Shown here: piece after piece, positions 50,000 through 59,502 of the stretch
Position numbering within the stretch: position 1 is the first letter of the stretch
Layout: each line of letters opens with the position of its first letter
From: Chloroflexota bacterium
GTDB taxonomy: Bacteria; Chloroflexota; Ktedonobacteria; Ktedonobacterales; JADMIN01
DNA: 64,000 nucleotides
Assembly (NCBI GenBank): GCA_021323855.1
Contig: JAJPKE010000045.1
Coordinates: forward strand, 310,001 to 374,000
Direction of reading: 5' to 3'
Notes under the pieces: generated by a model
The model's input: the letters and a program-made list of their open reading frames with translations, nothing else
Databases searched by the model: none
What the model was told of the DNA's origin: nothing
Translations under genes and position numbers: made by a program

Positions 50000-50569
50000 T
50001 CACCTCGTTGTGTCGCTCTCTATACTCGCCGGATTCGCCACGTCACGCTGTTGTCTAAATCGGTCGCCGGCCTCTTCGATGACGCGCCATGCCTCGTCCA
50101 CGCCCATCCAATCACGCACGTCGGTCTGCTCGCCCTGGAGTTCTTTATAGGTGCGGAAGAAGGCGGCGATTTCCAGCGGCCAGTGTTCCGGTAGGTGCGT
50201 CAGGTCAGTGATATCTTTGAAGCGCGGATCATCCACCGGCACCGCCAGAATCTTCTCGTCGGTGCCCTTCTTGTCGGACATCCAGAGCGCGGCGATGGGC
50301 CGGACACGCATATGGCAACCGGGGAAGGTTGGCTCCTCAACTGCCACCAGCACATCGAGCGGGTCGCCGTCACCGCCGAGCGTTCCCTCGATGAAGCCAT
50401 AATCCATTGGATAGTGCATCGAGGAGTAGAGAACGCGGTCTAGCCGGTAGACGCCGCGCTCATGGTCGTATTCATATTTGTTGCGGCTGCCGCGTGGAAT
50501 CTCGATAGTGGCTTCGACCCATCCTTCCGCGCGACTTCCCACCATCTGCGACGCCTCATGTTGTGCCAT
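50000..50569 (-). CDS. ppa: Inorganic pyrophosphatase, family I
   Basis: 189 residues from the ATG at 50569 (GGGGA 5 bases upstream); an ATG at 50581 is also in frame but abuts AGGAAGG. Family I signature DGDPLDVLV and metal-binding Asp/Glu in IPRGSRNKYEYDHERGVYRLDR and YPMDYGFIEGT; KYEYD is the family's start motif. It hydrolyses diphosphate to phosphate, pulling biosynthetic reactions. The C-terminus is extended by ~20 residues (RDVANPASIESDTTR). It is followed by the oxidase gene after 4 bases. Confidence 0.96.
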   Translation of the reverse strand: MAQHEASQMVGSRAEGWVEATIEIPRGSRNKYEYDHERGVYRLDRVLYSSMHYPMDYGFIEGTLGGDGDPLDVLVAVEEPTFPGCHMRVRPIAALWMSDKKGTDEKILAVPVDDPRFKDITDLTHLPEHWPLEIAAFFRTYKELQGEQTDVRDWMGVDEAWRVIEEAGDRFRQQRDVANPASIESDTTR

Positions 50570-51030
50570 GCCGATCCCCATCCTTCCTGCGCTAGCGAGC
50601 TACCGCCCATAGTCTCTATAGTAATATGGCGCCTATACGGCCTATTGCGTAGTATATTCCGGCGCAGACACCGCAAGCCATAGCCACAAGTATCGGCTAG
50701 CCGCGCGAGTCAAACGAAGCAGCCACAAACGTACAACATGCCTTCCTCACCGCGCTCAGGTACTTTCTTCCTAACATCCAAATGGGCTGCCTGCGCCCGC
50801 GAGTCCGCAATGTATGGGCAATGACGCCATTACCGCCAGGAATACTATGCCGGTTGCTTCAACCACCGGGACGTGTTACAATCCAGCCCTGGAAGCACGC
50901 AGGTGATGGATGTCACCAGCAAGCATCACCAACGAATCATCAACGAATCAACCAGTCAGGTCATCGCTGCATCTGTTGGGCAGAGTGAATGCCGCCACAG
51001 CAGATGCGCCGGGGGAAGCGGAGGATTTAT
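50570..51030. other. Divergent region between ppa and the 51031 gene
   Basis: 461 bases without a gene I can support. It carries a tandem aacgaatca (about 50934-50951) and the ribosome site GGAGG at 51020-51024. AT-rich stretches (TATAGTAATATGG near 50617) could hold the ppa promoter, but no -35/-10 pair of good spacing is seen. Confidence 0.4.
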
Positions 51031-52002
51031 ATGGCACAGGCGAACCGTTCGCGGAAGAGCATCGGCTCGCGTATTTTTGGGCTGATCAATCCCATCCGCG
51101 ATCCTAGCCTCTTGATCGCCATTGTCTTGACGGTGATCTATGTTAGTGGCGCGCACTCCTCGCCGATTTACTGGGTGGCCTTTGGCATTGGCTTCTGGAT
51201 TGCCGTCAAAGCCATCATCTGGTTGCTCGTCAACTTTCTCTTCTCCTTCATCTATCTGCTGCGCAAGAGCGGCTGGGTGATCCGCAATCCCCGGCTGGCC
51301 TGGCGTCTGCTCGACGCGCTCGGCACCGAAGAGATCATCATCGGTGGTTTGCAGCCTGATATGTTCACCACCGAAGATGGCTCACTACACGAGGGGCAGA
51401 TGGGCGTCATGCCAGGTATGATGGGCGCCTACGCTGCCATGCAATATGGTGGCGCGCTCAGCGGTCCGGCGTATGGCTATGGGCAGGACGGCCAGCCCTA
51501 CGATGAAGGATACGGCGACTATCAGGGCCAGGGCTATGACCGCCAGAGTCCGGCGAGTATGCGCCTGCAAGAGCAATCGGCGGAGATACAGGAATTGCTC
51601 TCCTCCTACTCGAAACTGATTGATGACTGGATGGGCTTCACCGAGGAGAAGTGGCGCGCGGTCAGCGATAGCCAGCTTGGCTGGAAACCGTTGCGTGGCC
51701 GCTGGAACGGCTGGGAAGAGATCTACCGCGATTCTTTCAGCCTGGATGACGGCGGCTATCAGGCGGCGAATGATACCGTAGCTCGCCGCTTCGAGAATTC
51801 GCAGACCAAAGGCTCGGCAGCCAGCTCGGTCGCCTGTTTCTTGCACGATCTGGATGCGCTGCGCCAGAGCTTGATGCGGCTGACCGGCGAGGAAGACAAT
51901 GCGCCGCGCATGGGTGGCATCGAGTCGCGACCACAGATTTCGCAGCGGTCGGTCAAAGCGCCGATTATCCGTAATCCGATGATCGTAGACGCCGACCGCT
52001 AG
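51031..52002 (+). CDS. Membrane protein with two helices and cytoplasmic C-terminal domain, unknown
   Basis: 323 residues from the ATG at 51031 (GGAGG 6 bases upstream). Two adjacent transmembrane helices (about 20-42, LLIAIVLTVIYVSGA, and 48-78, WVAFGIGFWIAVKAIIWLLVNFLFSFIYLL) are followed by a soluble part of ~240 residues. It contains a Gly/Tyr/Gln-rich disordered stretch (YGYGQDGQPYDEGYGDYQGQGYD) and a helical domain (about 185-290, EQSAEIQELLSSYSKLIDDWMGFTEEKWRAVSD). I recognise no family. The next gene, also membrane-bound, follows after 37 bases. Confidence 0.78.
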   Translation: MAQANRSRKSIGSRIFGLINPIRDPSLLIAIVLTVIYVSGAHSSPIYWVAFGIGFWIAVKAIIWLLVNFLFSFIYLLRKSGWVIRNPRLAWRLLDALGTEEIIIGGLQPDMFTTEDGSLHEGQMGVMPGMMGAYAAMQYGGALSGPAYGYGQDGQPYDEGYGDYQGQGYDRQSPASMRLQEQSAEIQELLSSYSKLIDDWMGFTEEKWRAVSDSQLGWKPLRGRWNGWEEIYRDSFSLDDGGYQAANDTVARRFENSQTKGSAASSVACFLHDLDALRQSLMRLTGEEDNAPRMGGIESRPQISQRSVKAPIIRNPMIVDADR

Positions 52003-52039
52003 CGAATACTTCTATTCCGTGACGATTGCGAGAGACGCC

Positions 52040-52804
52040 ATGCAAACTGCAACGCTGCGCTGGGGCCTGGGTCTTGGGCTGGCCGGCGCGGCGCTGGGAG
52101 TCGTCGCTTTGCTGATCGGCGCGTTTATTTTCCCCATCCCACCGTCTACCACTGCGGAAGCGGTGGCCGTGGCGATTCTGGTGCGTGGCGTCCTGGCATT
52201 GCTGGCGCTCGGCGTGACGCTCGGGCTGGCGTATTACGCGGGGTTGCGCGTCGAGCGCGAACGGCAGCGCGACCTCGCTGACGCTTCGCTGGCGGAGCAG
52301 GTGGCGGAGCAACCTGAACCGCTGGACCCGCTAGCGGCAGCGGCGCCAGCAGCCACGATAGCCAGTGATCCTTATCCGGCGAGCAATCCAGGTGATCGCC
52401 TTGGCTCGCTGATCGCGGGGCTGCTCGTCGCTTTCTGCTGGTGGTTCGCCACCTCGTTGACGGGTTATCTCTTCCGCCTGCTCCCGCAGACGGCCAGTTC
52501 TGCCGCCGATCCTTCGCAAATCACCGAGCGCCTGATCTGGGGTGCGCTCATCGTCATCGTGGGGGCGGGCCTGGGCGGGCTGGGCAGCCGCGCGCCTGCT
52601 GCACGCACGCTGCTCGACCGCATTATCACCCCTGCTCTACCCTCACCAACAGCCGGTCGGGCGGCGTCTGAGACATCTACAGCAATTGATTCTTCCTCAT
52701 CAATTTCCCAGCCTGGCGCTGCTGTCTCGCCAATCAGACGGCCAGCAGAAACAGACGTGGAGGCAGAAGCAGACGCATCTTCACGTAGTAGCGAGATTGA
52801 CTGA
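52040..52804 (+). CDS. Integral membrane protein, unknown function
   Basis: 254 residues from the ATG at 52040 (GAGAGACGCC upstream; a GTG at 52019 is an alternative). Four hydrophobic segments: about 5-31, 44-63, 120-143 and 165-185. A cytoplasmic or outer loop (about 65-118) is acidic; the C-terminal ~65 residues are Ser/Ala-rich and disordered, ending EADASSRSSEID. No family recognised. The location right behind another unknown membrane gene (37 bases) implies a shared operon. Confidence 0.75.
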   Translation: MQTATLRWGLGLGLAGAALGVVALLIGAFIFPIPPSTTAEAVAVAILVRGVLALLALGVTLGLAYYAGLRVERERQRDLADASLAEQVAEQPEPLDPLAAAAPAATIASDPYPASNPGDRLGSLIAGLLVAFCWWFATSLTGYLFRLLPQTASSAADPSQITERLIWGALIVIVGAGLGGLGSRAPAARTLLDRIITPALPSPTAGRAASETSTAIDSSSSISQPGAAVSPIRRPAETDVEAEADASSRSSEID

Positions 52805-52851
52805 ATGTCCGGCAGCCGGTGCAGACGGCGATAAGTGGAAAGGGGCATCGC

Positions 52852-54048
52852 ATGTTCATGAAGCTCCATCCTGCACGCGCAGAAGCTCTCACCGCACAGG
52901 GCAGAACGCTTACGCGCTGGTCCTTGCACGACGGTTCCGCCACTCTCCTCTCACAAGTGGAAGATGGGCCATTTCCCTTCATCTGTTCTCTTGCCATCGC
53001 TCCTCATGGCGATTATTTTGCCGTTGCCTCGCCGAAACCTGTTACTACTTCAACCGGCAACGCCTACCACGCGGTTTTCGCAAGCGGCCCGGGTTTTGAT
53101 CATACCGATACGTGCGTACCCTGTGACATCGAGATTCGTCACTGGCATGATCTTTCGCTCGCCCGGACCATTCCATTGCCCGATAGCGGTGTCAGCGTTC
53201 CCGCCATGTGCTTCTCGCCGGACGGTCACTGGCTCGCTGCCGCTGATGGATGGGGCACACTCTATGTGATTGACTGTCAATCCAACCAGATCAGTTTCAT
53301 GCAGGATACGACACTCGACGATACCTACGTCGGTAGCACTGACATCAGTGCGTTGGCCTTTGATCCCACCTCTACCTATCTGGCCGCCGGGCGATCCGGA
53401 CTTGGCGGTGGCTATCTGACGTTGTATCGCCTGGAAGGTGGTGCGCTGCATCAGGTGGTCGAAGATTATGGCGCTGACGTTGATCTGTCAAACACCTCGT
53501 TCGAGATCACCTTCAGTCCTGATAGCCGTATCCTTGCGGTCTCTGCCAACAATAATGAGGAGTATATCCGTCTGCTGGTATATGATACGGAGAGCCAGCG
53601 TCTCAAGTGGTCGCTGTACGAGAATGATACGCTTGAAGATGGTTCGCAGATACGCTTGGTGTACAGTTGGCGCTGGGAATACTGGTGCTCAGAGATATGC
53701 TTTACTCCTGATAGCAAACGGCTTATCATGGGTTCTGACAATGGAGACCTGCTCTTCTTCGCTGCTGAGGATGGTCGCCTGCTGCGGCGCTATCCCACAG
53801 GGTCGCAGTTTCCCATCGCACGGCTTGGCCTCGATGCAGCCGGTGATGCGTTATGGACTGTTATCCACTTCAAAACTGACCACCCTGACGTTCCCGCTGT
53901 TGCTAGCTCAATTGACGTTGCAGCCCAGGATGCCGATGGTGATGGTATGCGCTTGATTCGCGTGCCGCTCGACGTGGTGGATCAGGCGATAGAACCACCT
54001 GGCCCATCGCGTCCGCAGCGCATCAGGGACCATCCCCGGATACCATAA
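52852..54048 (+). CDS. WD40-like repeat protein
   Basis: 398 residues (ATG at 52852; a second at 52858). It shows several WD40/PD40-type blades: LAIAPHGDYFAVAS, MCFSPDGHWLAAADGWGTLYVID, LAFDPTSTYLAAG, ITFSPDSRILAVSANNNEEYIRLLVYD and ICFTPDSKRLIMGSDNGDLLFF. A propeller of about seven blades. No signal peptide or transmembrane helix is seen, so it would act in the cytoplasm, likely as a binding platform. The ribosome site is GGAAAGGGG. The preceding gene ends 47 bases upstream; base composition is slightly richer in AT than its neighbours. Confidence 0.8.
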   Translation: MFMKLHPARAEALTAQGRTLTRWSLHDGSATLLSQVEDGPFPFICSLAIAPHGDYFAVASPKPVTTSTGNAYHAVFASGPGFDHTDTCVPCDIEIRHWHDLSLARTIPLPDSGVSVPAMCFSPDGHWLAAADGWGTLYVIDCQSNQISFMQDTTLDDTYVGSTDISALAFDPTSTYLAAGRSGLGGGYLTLYRLEGGALHQVVEDYGADVDLSNTSFEITFSPDSRILAVSANNNEEYIRLLVYDTESQRLKWSLYENDTLEDGSQIRLVYSWRWEYWCSEICFTPDSKRLIMGSDNGDLLFFAAEDGRLLRRYPTGSQFPIARLGLDAAGDALWTVIHFKTDHPDVPAVASSIDVAAQDADGDGMRLIRVPLDVVDQAIEPPGPSRPQRIRDHPRIP

Positions 54049-54222
54049 TTTCAATTCATTGCTGGCCGCAGTGCTCGTTGAGAACTGGCCTGGGCATTGC
54101 TTCTGCGAAGATGAAAGCAACCATGAAGGCAACGACGAGAGGCAACCGGACGAATCGCGTAGCATCACGCCCGATTGCCAGTATGAGTGCCAGAAAAGTG
54201 AAGAGTGGTTGCTCGTATGATG

Positions 54223-54597
54223 TTATGCCGATGCGCCTGCGGCGGACGTCAGAACGTTCAACAATTGCGTCACATTGAATGGTTTGGTCAGCGTGCCATC
54301 GGCTTCCAGGTCACGCGAGGCTTCGAGATTGGCCCAGGCGGAAACAAGGATGACCCGATGTTTTGCCCGCTCTCCCGGCTGCATGCGCAGCGCCTCGATG
54401 ACGCCGCGCCCGTCAATTTCCGGCATCAGGAGATCAAGCAATACAACGCGGGGGCCGCTCTTCTCCAGGATTTCCAGCGCCTCCCGCCCATTGGTTGCCG
54501 TCTCCGTCGGATAGCCCTCCAGCGCAAGCACCTCTTGGAGCATCTTCCGAATGGAAGGATCATCATCAACGATCAGAATGGTCGGCGGATGGGCCAT
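54223..54597 (-). CDS. Single-domain response regulator (CheY-like)
   Basis: 124 residues. Receiver residues complete: DDD (11-13), D55 (LLDLLMPEID), S86 in ILVSAWA and K105 (LTKPF). No output domain, so it passes its phosphate to or binds another protein. It lies downstream of the histidine kinase gene at 54777 in the same direction, 179 bases apart, and is its most likely partner. GAGGAGAATGAGG precedes the ATG. The C-terminal 10 residues (SAAGASA) are a short Ala/Ser tail. Confidence 0.93.
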   Translation of the reverse strand: MAHPPTILIVDDDPSIRKMLQEVLALEGYPTETATNGREALEILEKSGPRVVLLDLLMPEIDGRGVIEALRMQPGERAKHRVILVSAWANLEASRDLEADGTLTKPFNVTQLLNVLTSAAGASA

Positions 54598-54776
54598 GCC
54601 TCATTCTCCTCTTGCGCAGTGCCAGTCTCACCGGCAGCGCCACCGTCTATTTCGTCCTCTAGACGAAAGCATCTCTACAGACCTACAAGCCTTACAGACC
54701 TAGAGGCCGCGCGGCCAACCGCACGGCTTCTGATACAGCAAAGGATACCAGATATGTATCTATTGCCTATTGCCCA

Positions 54777-57434
54777 TTACCCATTGTTGGGCGGCTCTGC
54801 CAGTGGCAGGCTAAACTGAAAATACGCGCCGTCTCCGTATTCGCTCTCAACCCAGATATCACCCCCCATTGCGTTGAGATACTGTTTGCAAATCCACAGG
54901 CCCAGCCCGGTGCCGCGCACGGAGGTAGTCAATGATCGGGGCAACCGCACAAACTTCTGAAAGAGTTTTGGTTGATCTTCTGGCGCAATACCCTCACCCT
55001 GGTCGCGCACGCCGATGACCACCCAGCGTTCCGGCGCGTTCTGCGCCTGCGCGTGCGGTCGCCCCTGTTGCGCCAGCCTCTCGCGCGTTTCGATGCGGGT
55101 GGTGATCTGGCACGGCGCTTCCCCTGGCGAATATTTGATGGCGTTGCTCAGCAGATTGGAAAAGACATGCACGAGCCGTTCGCCATCCGCCAGCACCCAG
55201 TAGTCGCGGTCCATTTCCAACGCCAGGCGCGCCGTTGCCTCTGGTGGCTGTACATTGATCGCCTTCTCCGCAGCGGCGCGCACGTTCACCGGATACGGCG
55301 TCAGTTCCAGTGGCTTATCGCTCAGGCTGTTGGCATCGTGGAGCATATTGATCATCCCCATGAGCTGGTTGGTTGCCTGGTGGATCTCATGGGCAAACTG
55401 GTCGAGCTTGGCCTGTTCCAGCTTGTGGCCGTGGCGGCTGATGAGCGTCACATAGCCTTCGATGGCGGTTACAGGCGTGCGGAATTCGTGCGAGACCGTC
55501 AGAATGAACTCATCTTTCAGCCGGTCCAGTTCCTTCTGTTTGTCATACGCCTCCTGCAATTCGCGGTAGAGGAGCGCGTTATAGATGGCGACTGCGCCCT
55601 GGCTCGCCACACCCTGCAACAGGCCAATCTCTTCAGAGGTGAAGTGATGCCGCATGCCCGGCGTATAGGCGGCCAGCACACCCAATTGTTTTTCTTTGTG
55701 GATCAGCGGCAGCACCAGACACGAGAGAATCTGCTGCTCAGCCAGCGTTTGCCCGATATCGCTGTCGTCCGACCAATCGGCATCTAAGTTATCCAGCAGC
55801 ACAAACTGGCCGTCGTTTAGCACATTGGCCATATGCCGCCAATCCAGCGGGATGCGCAGGTGGCCGCGCGCAGTGAACGGATCCGGTGGGCGCCGATTAG
55901 CAGCGCGACCTACCAGATACTTGCCCGTCTCATCTTTGAGCAGCACCACGCACATCAGCGCGTCGGTAAGCGCGGCGGCCTGCGAAGCAATAGCCTGGAC
56001 GGTCGCTTCGGGGTCGAGCGAGGCATTGAGCGTCAGCACTGCGTTGTTGAGGACGGCGAGTTGTTGCTCTTTCTTATGCGTCTTCTCGATGAAGTGCTGG
56101 CTCTTATCGGCCAGCAGGGCGTTCTGTACAACCACCGCCGCCGAACGGCTGATGGCGGTGAAGAGTTGCGCGTGTTCCGGCGCGTAGACATCTGACCGTG
56201 GGCTGCCCGCGACGATGGCCCCCAGGAACGTGTTCTGGAAGATCAGCGGCGCAGCCAGAATCGAAAGGACCGGCGGATCTTCCTCCCAGCCGAGATGACA
56301 GTATTCCGGGTGGAGCGCGCGGTCTTCCGGCGCAGAGACGCACACGGTCTGTCCCCTGGCGACCGGCCCCCACCATGCCGGCATGCGTGAGGTCGGCAAG
56401 CGCACCAGGTTGATCGGCTCCTCATCGCGCTCCGCCAGCTCGAAGATCACCTGGTTGCTTTCTCTGTGATAGAGGAGGATGGCGAAGGCAGGTGCTTCGA
56501 TCATCCGACGCACAACGCCGAGCAGCCGGGTGAAGATGGCATGCGACCCCGTGCGATGTTCTTCTTCCAGGTCGAGCAGATTCAACAGTTCGGTCTGGCT
56601 CTGGTTTTGGCGCGCAAGTTCTTCGCTGCGCATGGCGTATGCTACGCGGTCGGCATGCAATTGCAGCAATTCAACGTCACGCGCAGTGAACGACCAGAGC
56701 GGGTCGCGGATATAGACGGAGATGACGCCGATGATCTCTTTACCTGTGCGCAGTGAGGCCAGCGAGGTCGGGCGGAAGATCGGCACCGCCAGGTGCCACG
56801 GCGCTTCATGCTCTGCGAGTGTGCTGCCGCCCGGTAGCTTGCGGCACTCTTCCTGGGTCATGACCACCGGCTCGCCGCGTTGCCAGCACAGGCCGATCAG
56901 GTGTTCGCCTTTGTGATAGACACGTGTGGTAAGGGCGGCGGGAAGGAGTTGTGTAGATTGCTCGTCAATTTCATCCGCAAGGTCGGTTTCATCCGCGAGA
57001 CCGCTGATGCCCGTTGGGGAAGCAAGTGGCATGCGCCCCATATGCGCTATCGAACCCGCCGGCCCCGATGCTGTGGCGGTTATGCTGGGGAACGAGGGCT
57101 GTGAGCCACGCGACGCGCCAGCTAGCGGGCTGGGAGCATCCAGACGTGGTTGGGTACGACGCGCCCGCAGTACTAATACCTGCCGATCTGCATCGAGAGT
57201 GGCGATATCGCCGCCGTCGGCATGCACCAGCGTCATTGCGCCGTCGAGCGCGTCGCCAAAGAAATCAGCGACGCTACGCTCGCTGGATGCCTCGCCCTCA
57301 CCGCCAGCCCCAGCCGCCGGCAACGGGCGTGATGGCGTCCGCTGGCGCGCAGCAGGTGCGGCGCCGGGCGCGCTCATCGGCACGTGCCCGGCCTCTCCCC
57401 ACGCTGGCGGCTGTGGTGGCGTCATAGACGGCAT
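54777..57434 (-). CDS. Cytoplasmic sensor histidine kinase with three GAF domains
   Basis: 885 residues from the ATG at 57434 (GAGGAACGAG upstream; the frame opens further upstream without a site). After a ~55-residue disordered part: GAF 1 (about 60-270), GAF 2 (about 290-445, HPEYCHLGWEEDPPVLSILAAPLIF), GAF 3 (about 470-620, LLKDETGKYLVGRAANRR), a coiled coil, HisKA with the phospho-acceptor His in LTVSHEFRTP (about 651), and HATPase_c with N-box NLLSNAIKYS, G1 RDQGEGIAP and G2 GTGLGLWICK. No transmembrane helix, so it senses a cytoplasmic or diffusible signal (GAFs bind small molecules such as heme or cyclic nucleotides). The receiver at 54223 is the probable target. Confidence 0.95.
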   Translation of the reverse strand: MPSMTPPQPPAWGEAGHVPMSAPGAAPAARQRTPSRPLPAAGAGGEGEASSERSVADFFGDALDGAMTLVHADGGDIATLDADRQVLVLRARRTQPRLDAPSPLAGASRGSQPSFPSITATASGPAGSIAHMGRMPLASPTGISGLADETDLADEIDEQSTQLLPAALTTRVYHKGEHLIGLCWQRGEPVVMTQEECRKLPGGSTLAEHEAPWHLAVPIFRPTSLASLRTGKEIIGVISVYIRDPLWSFTARDVELLQLHADRVAYAMRSEELARQNQSQTELLNLLDLEEEHRTGSHAIFTRLLGVVRRMIEAPAFAILLYHRESNQVIFELAERDEEPINLVRLPTSRMPAWWGPVARGQTVCVSAPEDRALHPEYCHLGWEEDPPVLSILAAPLIFQNTFLGAIVAGSPRSDVYAPEHAQLFTAISRSAAVVVQNALLADKSQHFIEKTHKKEQQLAVLNNAVLTLNASLDPEATVQAIASQAAALTDALMCVVLLKDETGKYLVGRAANRRPPDPFTARGHLRIPLDWRHMANVLNDGQFVLLDNLDADWSDDSDIGQTLAEQQILSCLVLPLIHKEKQLGVLAAYTPGMRHHFTSEEIGLLQGVASQGAVAIYNALLYRELQEAYDKQKELDRLKDEFILTVSHEFRTPVTAIEGYVTLISRHGHKLEQAKLDQFAHEIHQATNQLMGMINMLHDANSLSDKPLELTPYPVNVRAAAEKAINVQPPEATARLALEMDRDYWVLADGERLVHVFSNLLSNAIKYSPGEAPCQITTRIETRERLAQQGRPHAQAQNAPERWVVIGVRDQGEGIAPEDQPKLFQKFVRLPRSLTTSVRGTGLGLWICKQYLNAMGGDIWVESEYGDGAYFQFSLPLAEPPNNG

Positions 57435-57952
57435 GAACTCGTTCCTCGCTGACTGGATCGGTTTCCGCATTTTCCGCGTTTTGCGCCAATTGCCAGGCAA
57501 ACGCGAGAGGTATGAGAAATTCATGGCGCGGATGTTTCCAAATCGCTTCCTCGATCTAGAGCTTAGCAGGCGGCACTGCCGTCACTCCTTGCGTCAAGCA
57601 AGAAGCGCCACACACAATGCCACTCTCCGCGCCAGATTCAACGCTATTTACGTCGCACAGGATACCACACGATACCCTTGCTGGCAATAGAACGGCGGCA
57701 CTTATCGTCTAGTTGTCGTCTCACTATTGCGTTGCCATTGCCTTGCCAGTGCTGCGTCATTCGCGTTGACAGAAGCCGTTGGCGCGGGCTATCATCCGGC
57801 TATCGTGCTGATGCGCGCTCCCGTTGTTTCCTGGCGGCTCCTTGTTTATGCGATTCATACGCAGGCGGACGTTGACAGGAGCGGGCAGCGCAAACAAGGC
57901 AAACGGCGTACACAGAGCGAGGATGCAGGTTATCCCAGAATAGAGGCTGGTT
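57435..57952. other. Divergent region upstream of the M16 peptidase
   Basis: 518 bases between the histidine kinase and the M16 gene. Contains the promoter at 57766 and, near the kinase start, repeats ttttccgc-like (about 57467-57484). No gene is supported. Confidence 0.5.
57766..57795 (+). promoter_or_regulatory. Promoter of the M16 peptidase gene
   Basis: Perfect TTGACA (57766-57771), 18-base spacer, TATCAT (57790-57795). A transcript would carry a ~150-base leader. Confidence 0.7.
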
Positions 57953-59311
57953 ATGTCAGACACCACAAATATCTCAGAGACGCTTACGCAGAACGGCAAC
58001 AATGGCGCTACGCCAACGAAGCTGCTCCACCATACCCTTCCCAACGGCCTCCAGATTCTGGGCCAGCAGATGCCGGATCTCGAGTCTATTTCAGTCTGTT
58101 TCCATGTGCGCACTGGCGCGCGTGACGAGCATGATCCGGCGCTTTTCGGCGTGTCGCACTTCCTCGAACATATGGTGTTCAAAGGGACCGCCCGCCGCAG
58201 CGCCGAAGACATCACACTGGACTTCAACACGATGGGTGCGGAGTTCAACGCCTTTACCTCTATCGAACAGACGGTGTACTATGCGCGGGTGCTGGGCGAG
58301 TATCTGCCGCGCGCCGTGGACCTGCTCAGCGATATGATGCGCCCGCGCCTGGACGAGCAAGACTTCAACATGGAGCGCAACGTCATTCTCGAGGAAATCG
58401 CCCGTTCGGAGGATGTGCCGACCAGCCAGGCGTATCGCAAACTGCTACAGACGTATTTCGAGGGCTATTCGCTCGGCCATGAGGTGTTGGGCACGCGGGA
58501 AAGCATTCGTGACTTACAGGTGGAGCAGATGCGCGCCTATCATGCGCGGCGCTACTCGCCCAATAATATGATTCTGGCAATCGCCGGCAACTTCGACTGG
58601 CAGCAATTGCTGGCGCTGGCGGAGGAGAAGTGCGGCGCATGGGCTACCGGCGAGGAAGGACGCGACGCACCAGAAATCGCGCCAGCGCACTCGATGGAGA
58701 AGGTGATTGTCAAGCCGAAGCAGAAGCAACAGATCGCCCTGCTCGCCTGGCCCTCTATCAGTTTTCAGGATAAGGACCTCTACGCGGCGGAGCTGGCAGC
58801 GATGATACTGGGCGACGGCACCGGCTCGCGGCTCTTCTGGAACATCTTCCAGAAAGGGTTGGCGGAGACGGCGGTGGCCTCGCTCTCGCCCTTCGACAAC
58901 ACTGGCATGATGGTCGCTTTCATCAGCACAACGCCGGACCACGCGCCAGGGGTGCTGGAATTGGTGCGCGCCGAACTCAAGAATATGCAGGAGGACGGCG
59001 TACAGGAAGATGAACTGCGCCGCGCCAAAGATAAGCTGGTCAGTCGCACGGTGCTTGACGGCGAATCTGCTTTCAGCCGCATGCAAGACCTCGCCTATAC
59101 CTGGGTGGCGGAGCGGCGCCTGCGCACCATCGAAGAAGAGATGGCGGAGATTGAGCGTGTGACAGTGCAGGATATCCGGCGAGTGCTGGATCGTTTTCCG
59201 TATACTGACCGGCATGTGCTGACGACCTATGGCCCGTTGGAGGCGGCGGCGTTTGGTCTTTCATCCGAGACGCAGACCACCGAAAACGATGAGGCTGAGG
59301 TAACGGAATAG
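57953..59311 (+). CDS. M16-family zinc metallopeptidase
   Basis: 452 residues, one clan-ME half-barrel pair as in the bacterial processing-peptidase-like proteins. The inverted zinc motif is HFLEH (H69, E72, H73), with the third ligand Glu in NVILEEIAR (147/148). The C-terminal domain holds TVLDGESAFSRMQDLAYTW. It degrades oligopeptides or unfolded peptides inside an internal chamber. It lacks a signal peptide. It is 191 bases upstream of the next gene and transcribed from its own promoter. A PqqL-type or mitochondrial-processing-peptidase-type relation is equally possible. Confidence 0.93.
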   Translation: MSDTTNISETLTQNGNNGATPTKLLHHTLPNGLQILGQQMPDLESISVCFHVRTGARDEHDPALFGVSHFLEHMVFKGTARRSAEDITLDFNTMGAEFNAFTSIEQTVYYARVLGEYLPRAVDLLSDMMRPRLDEQDFNMERNVILEEIARSEDVPTSQAYRKLLQTYFEGYSLGHEVLGTRESIRDLQVEQMRAYHARRYSPNNMILAIAGNFDWQQLLALAEEKCGAWATGEEGRDAPEIAPAHSMEKVIVKPKQKQQIALLAWPSISFQDKDLYAAELAAMILGDGTGSRLFWNIFQKGLAETAVASLSPFDNTGMMVAFISTTPDHAPGVLELVRAELKNMQEDGVQEDELRRAKDKLVSRTVLDGESAFSRMQDLAYTWVAERRLRTIEEEMAEIERVTVQDIRRVLDRFPYTDRHVLTTYGPLEAAAFGLSSETQTTENDEAEVTE

Positions 59312-59340
59312 CCCATTGGGGCGACTATACCCGCTATTTG

Positions 59341-59369
59341 TTGTACCACTTGGGGAGCTATGTTATACT
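59341..59369 (+). promoter_or_regulatory. Promoter upstream of the 59503 gene
   Basis: TTGTAC (59341-59346), 17-base spacer, TATACT (59364-59369). The leader is ~127 bases and contains CCCCG/CGGGG (about 59477-59494) close to the ATG at 59503. Confidence 0.65.
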
Positions 59370-59502
59370 GGCGCGGTCAGGCTAGGCAATACCGGGGCAT
59401 GCTGGCCGGGCGGTGGTGGCGCGGGTAGTTGATGTGCCCGAGCCGGCGACCGGGAGTGAGTCGTGAGACTCGCGCCCCGAATACATGCGGGGATGTTAAT
59501 TC

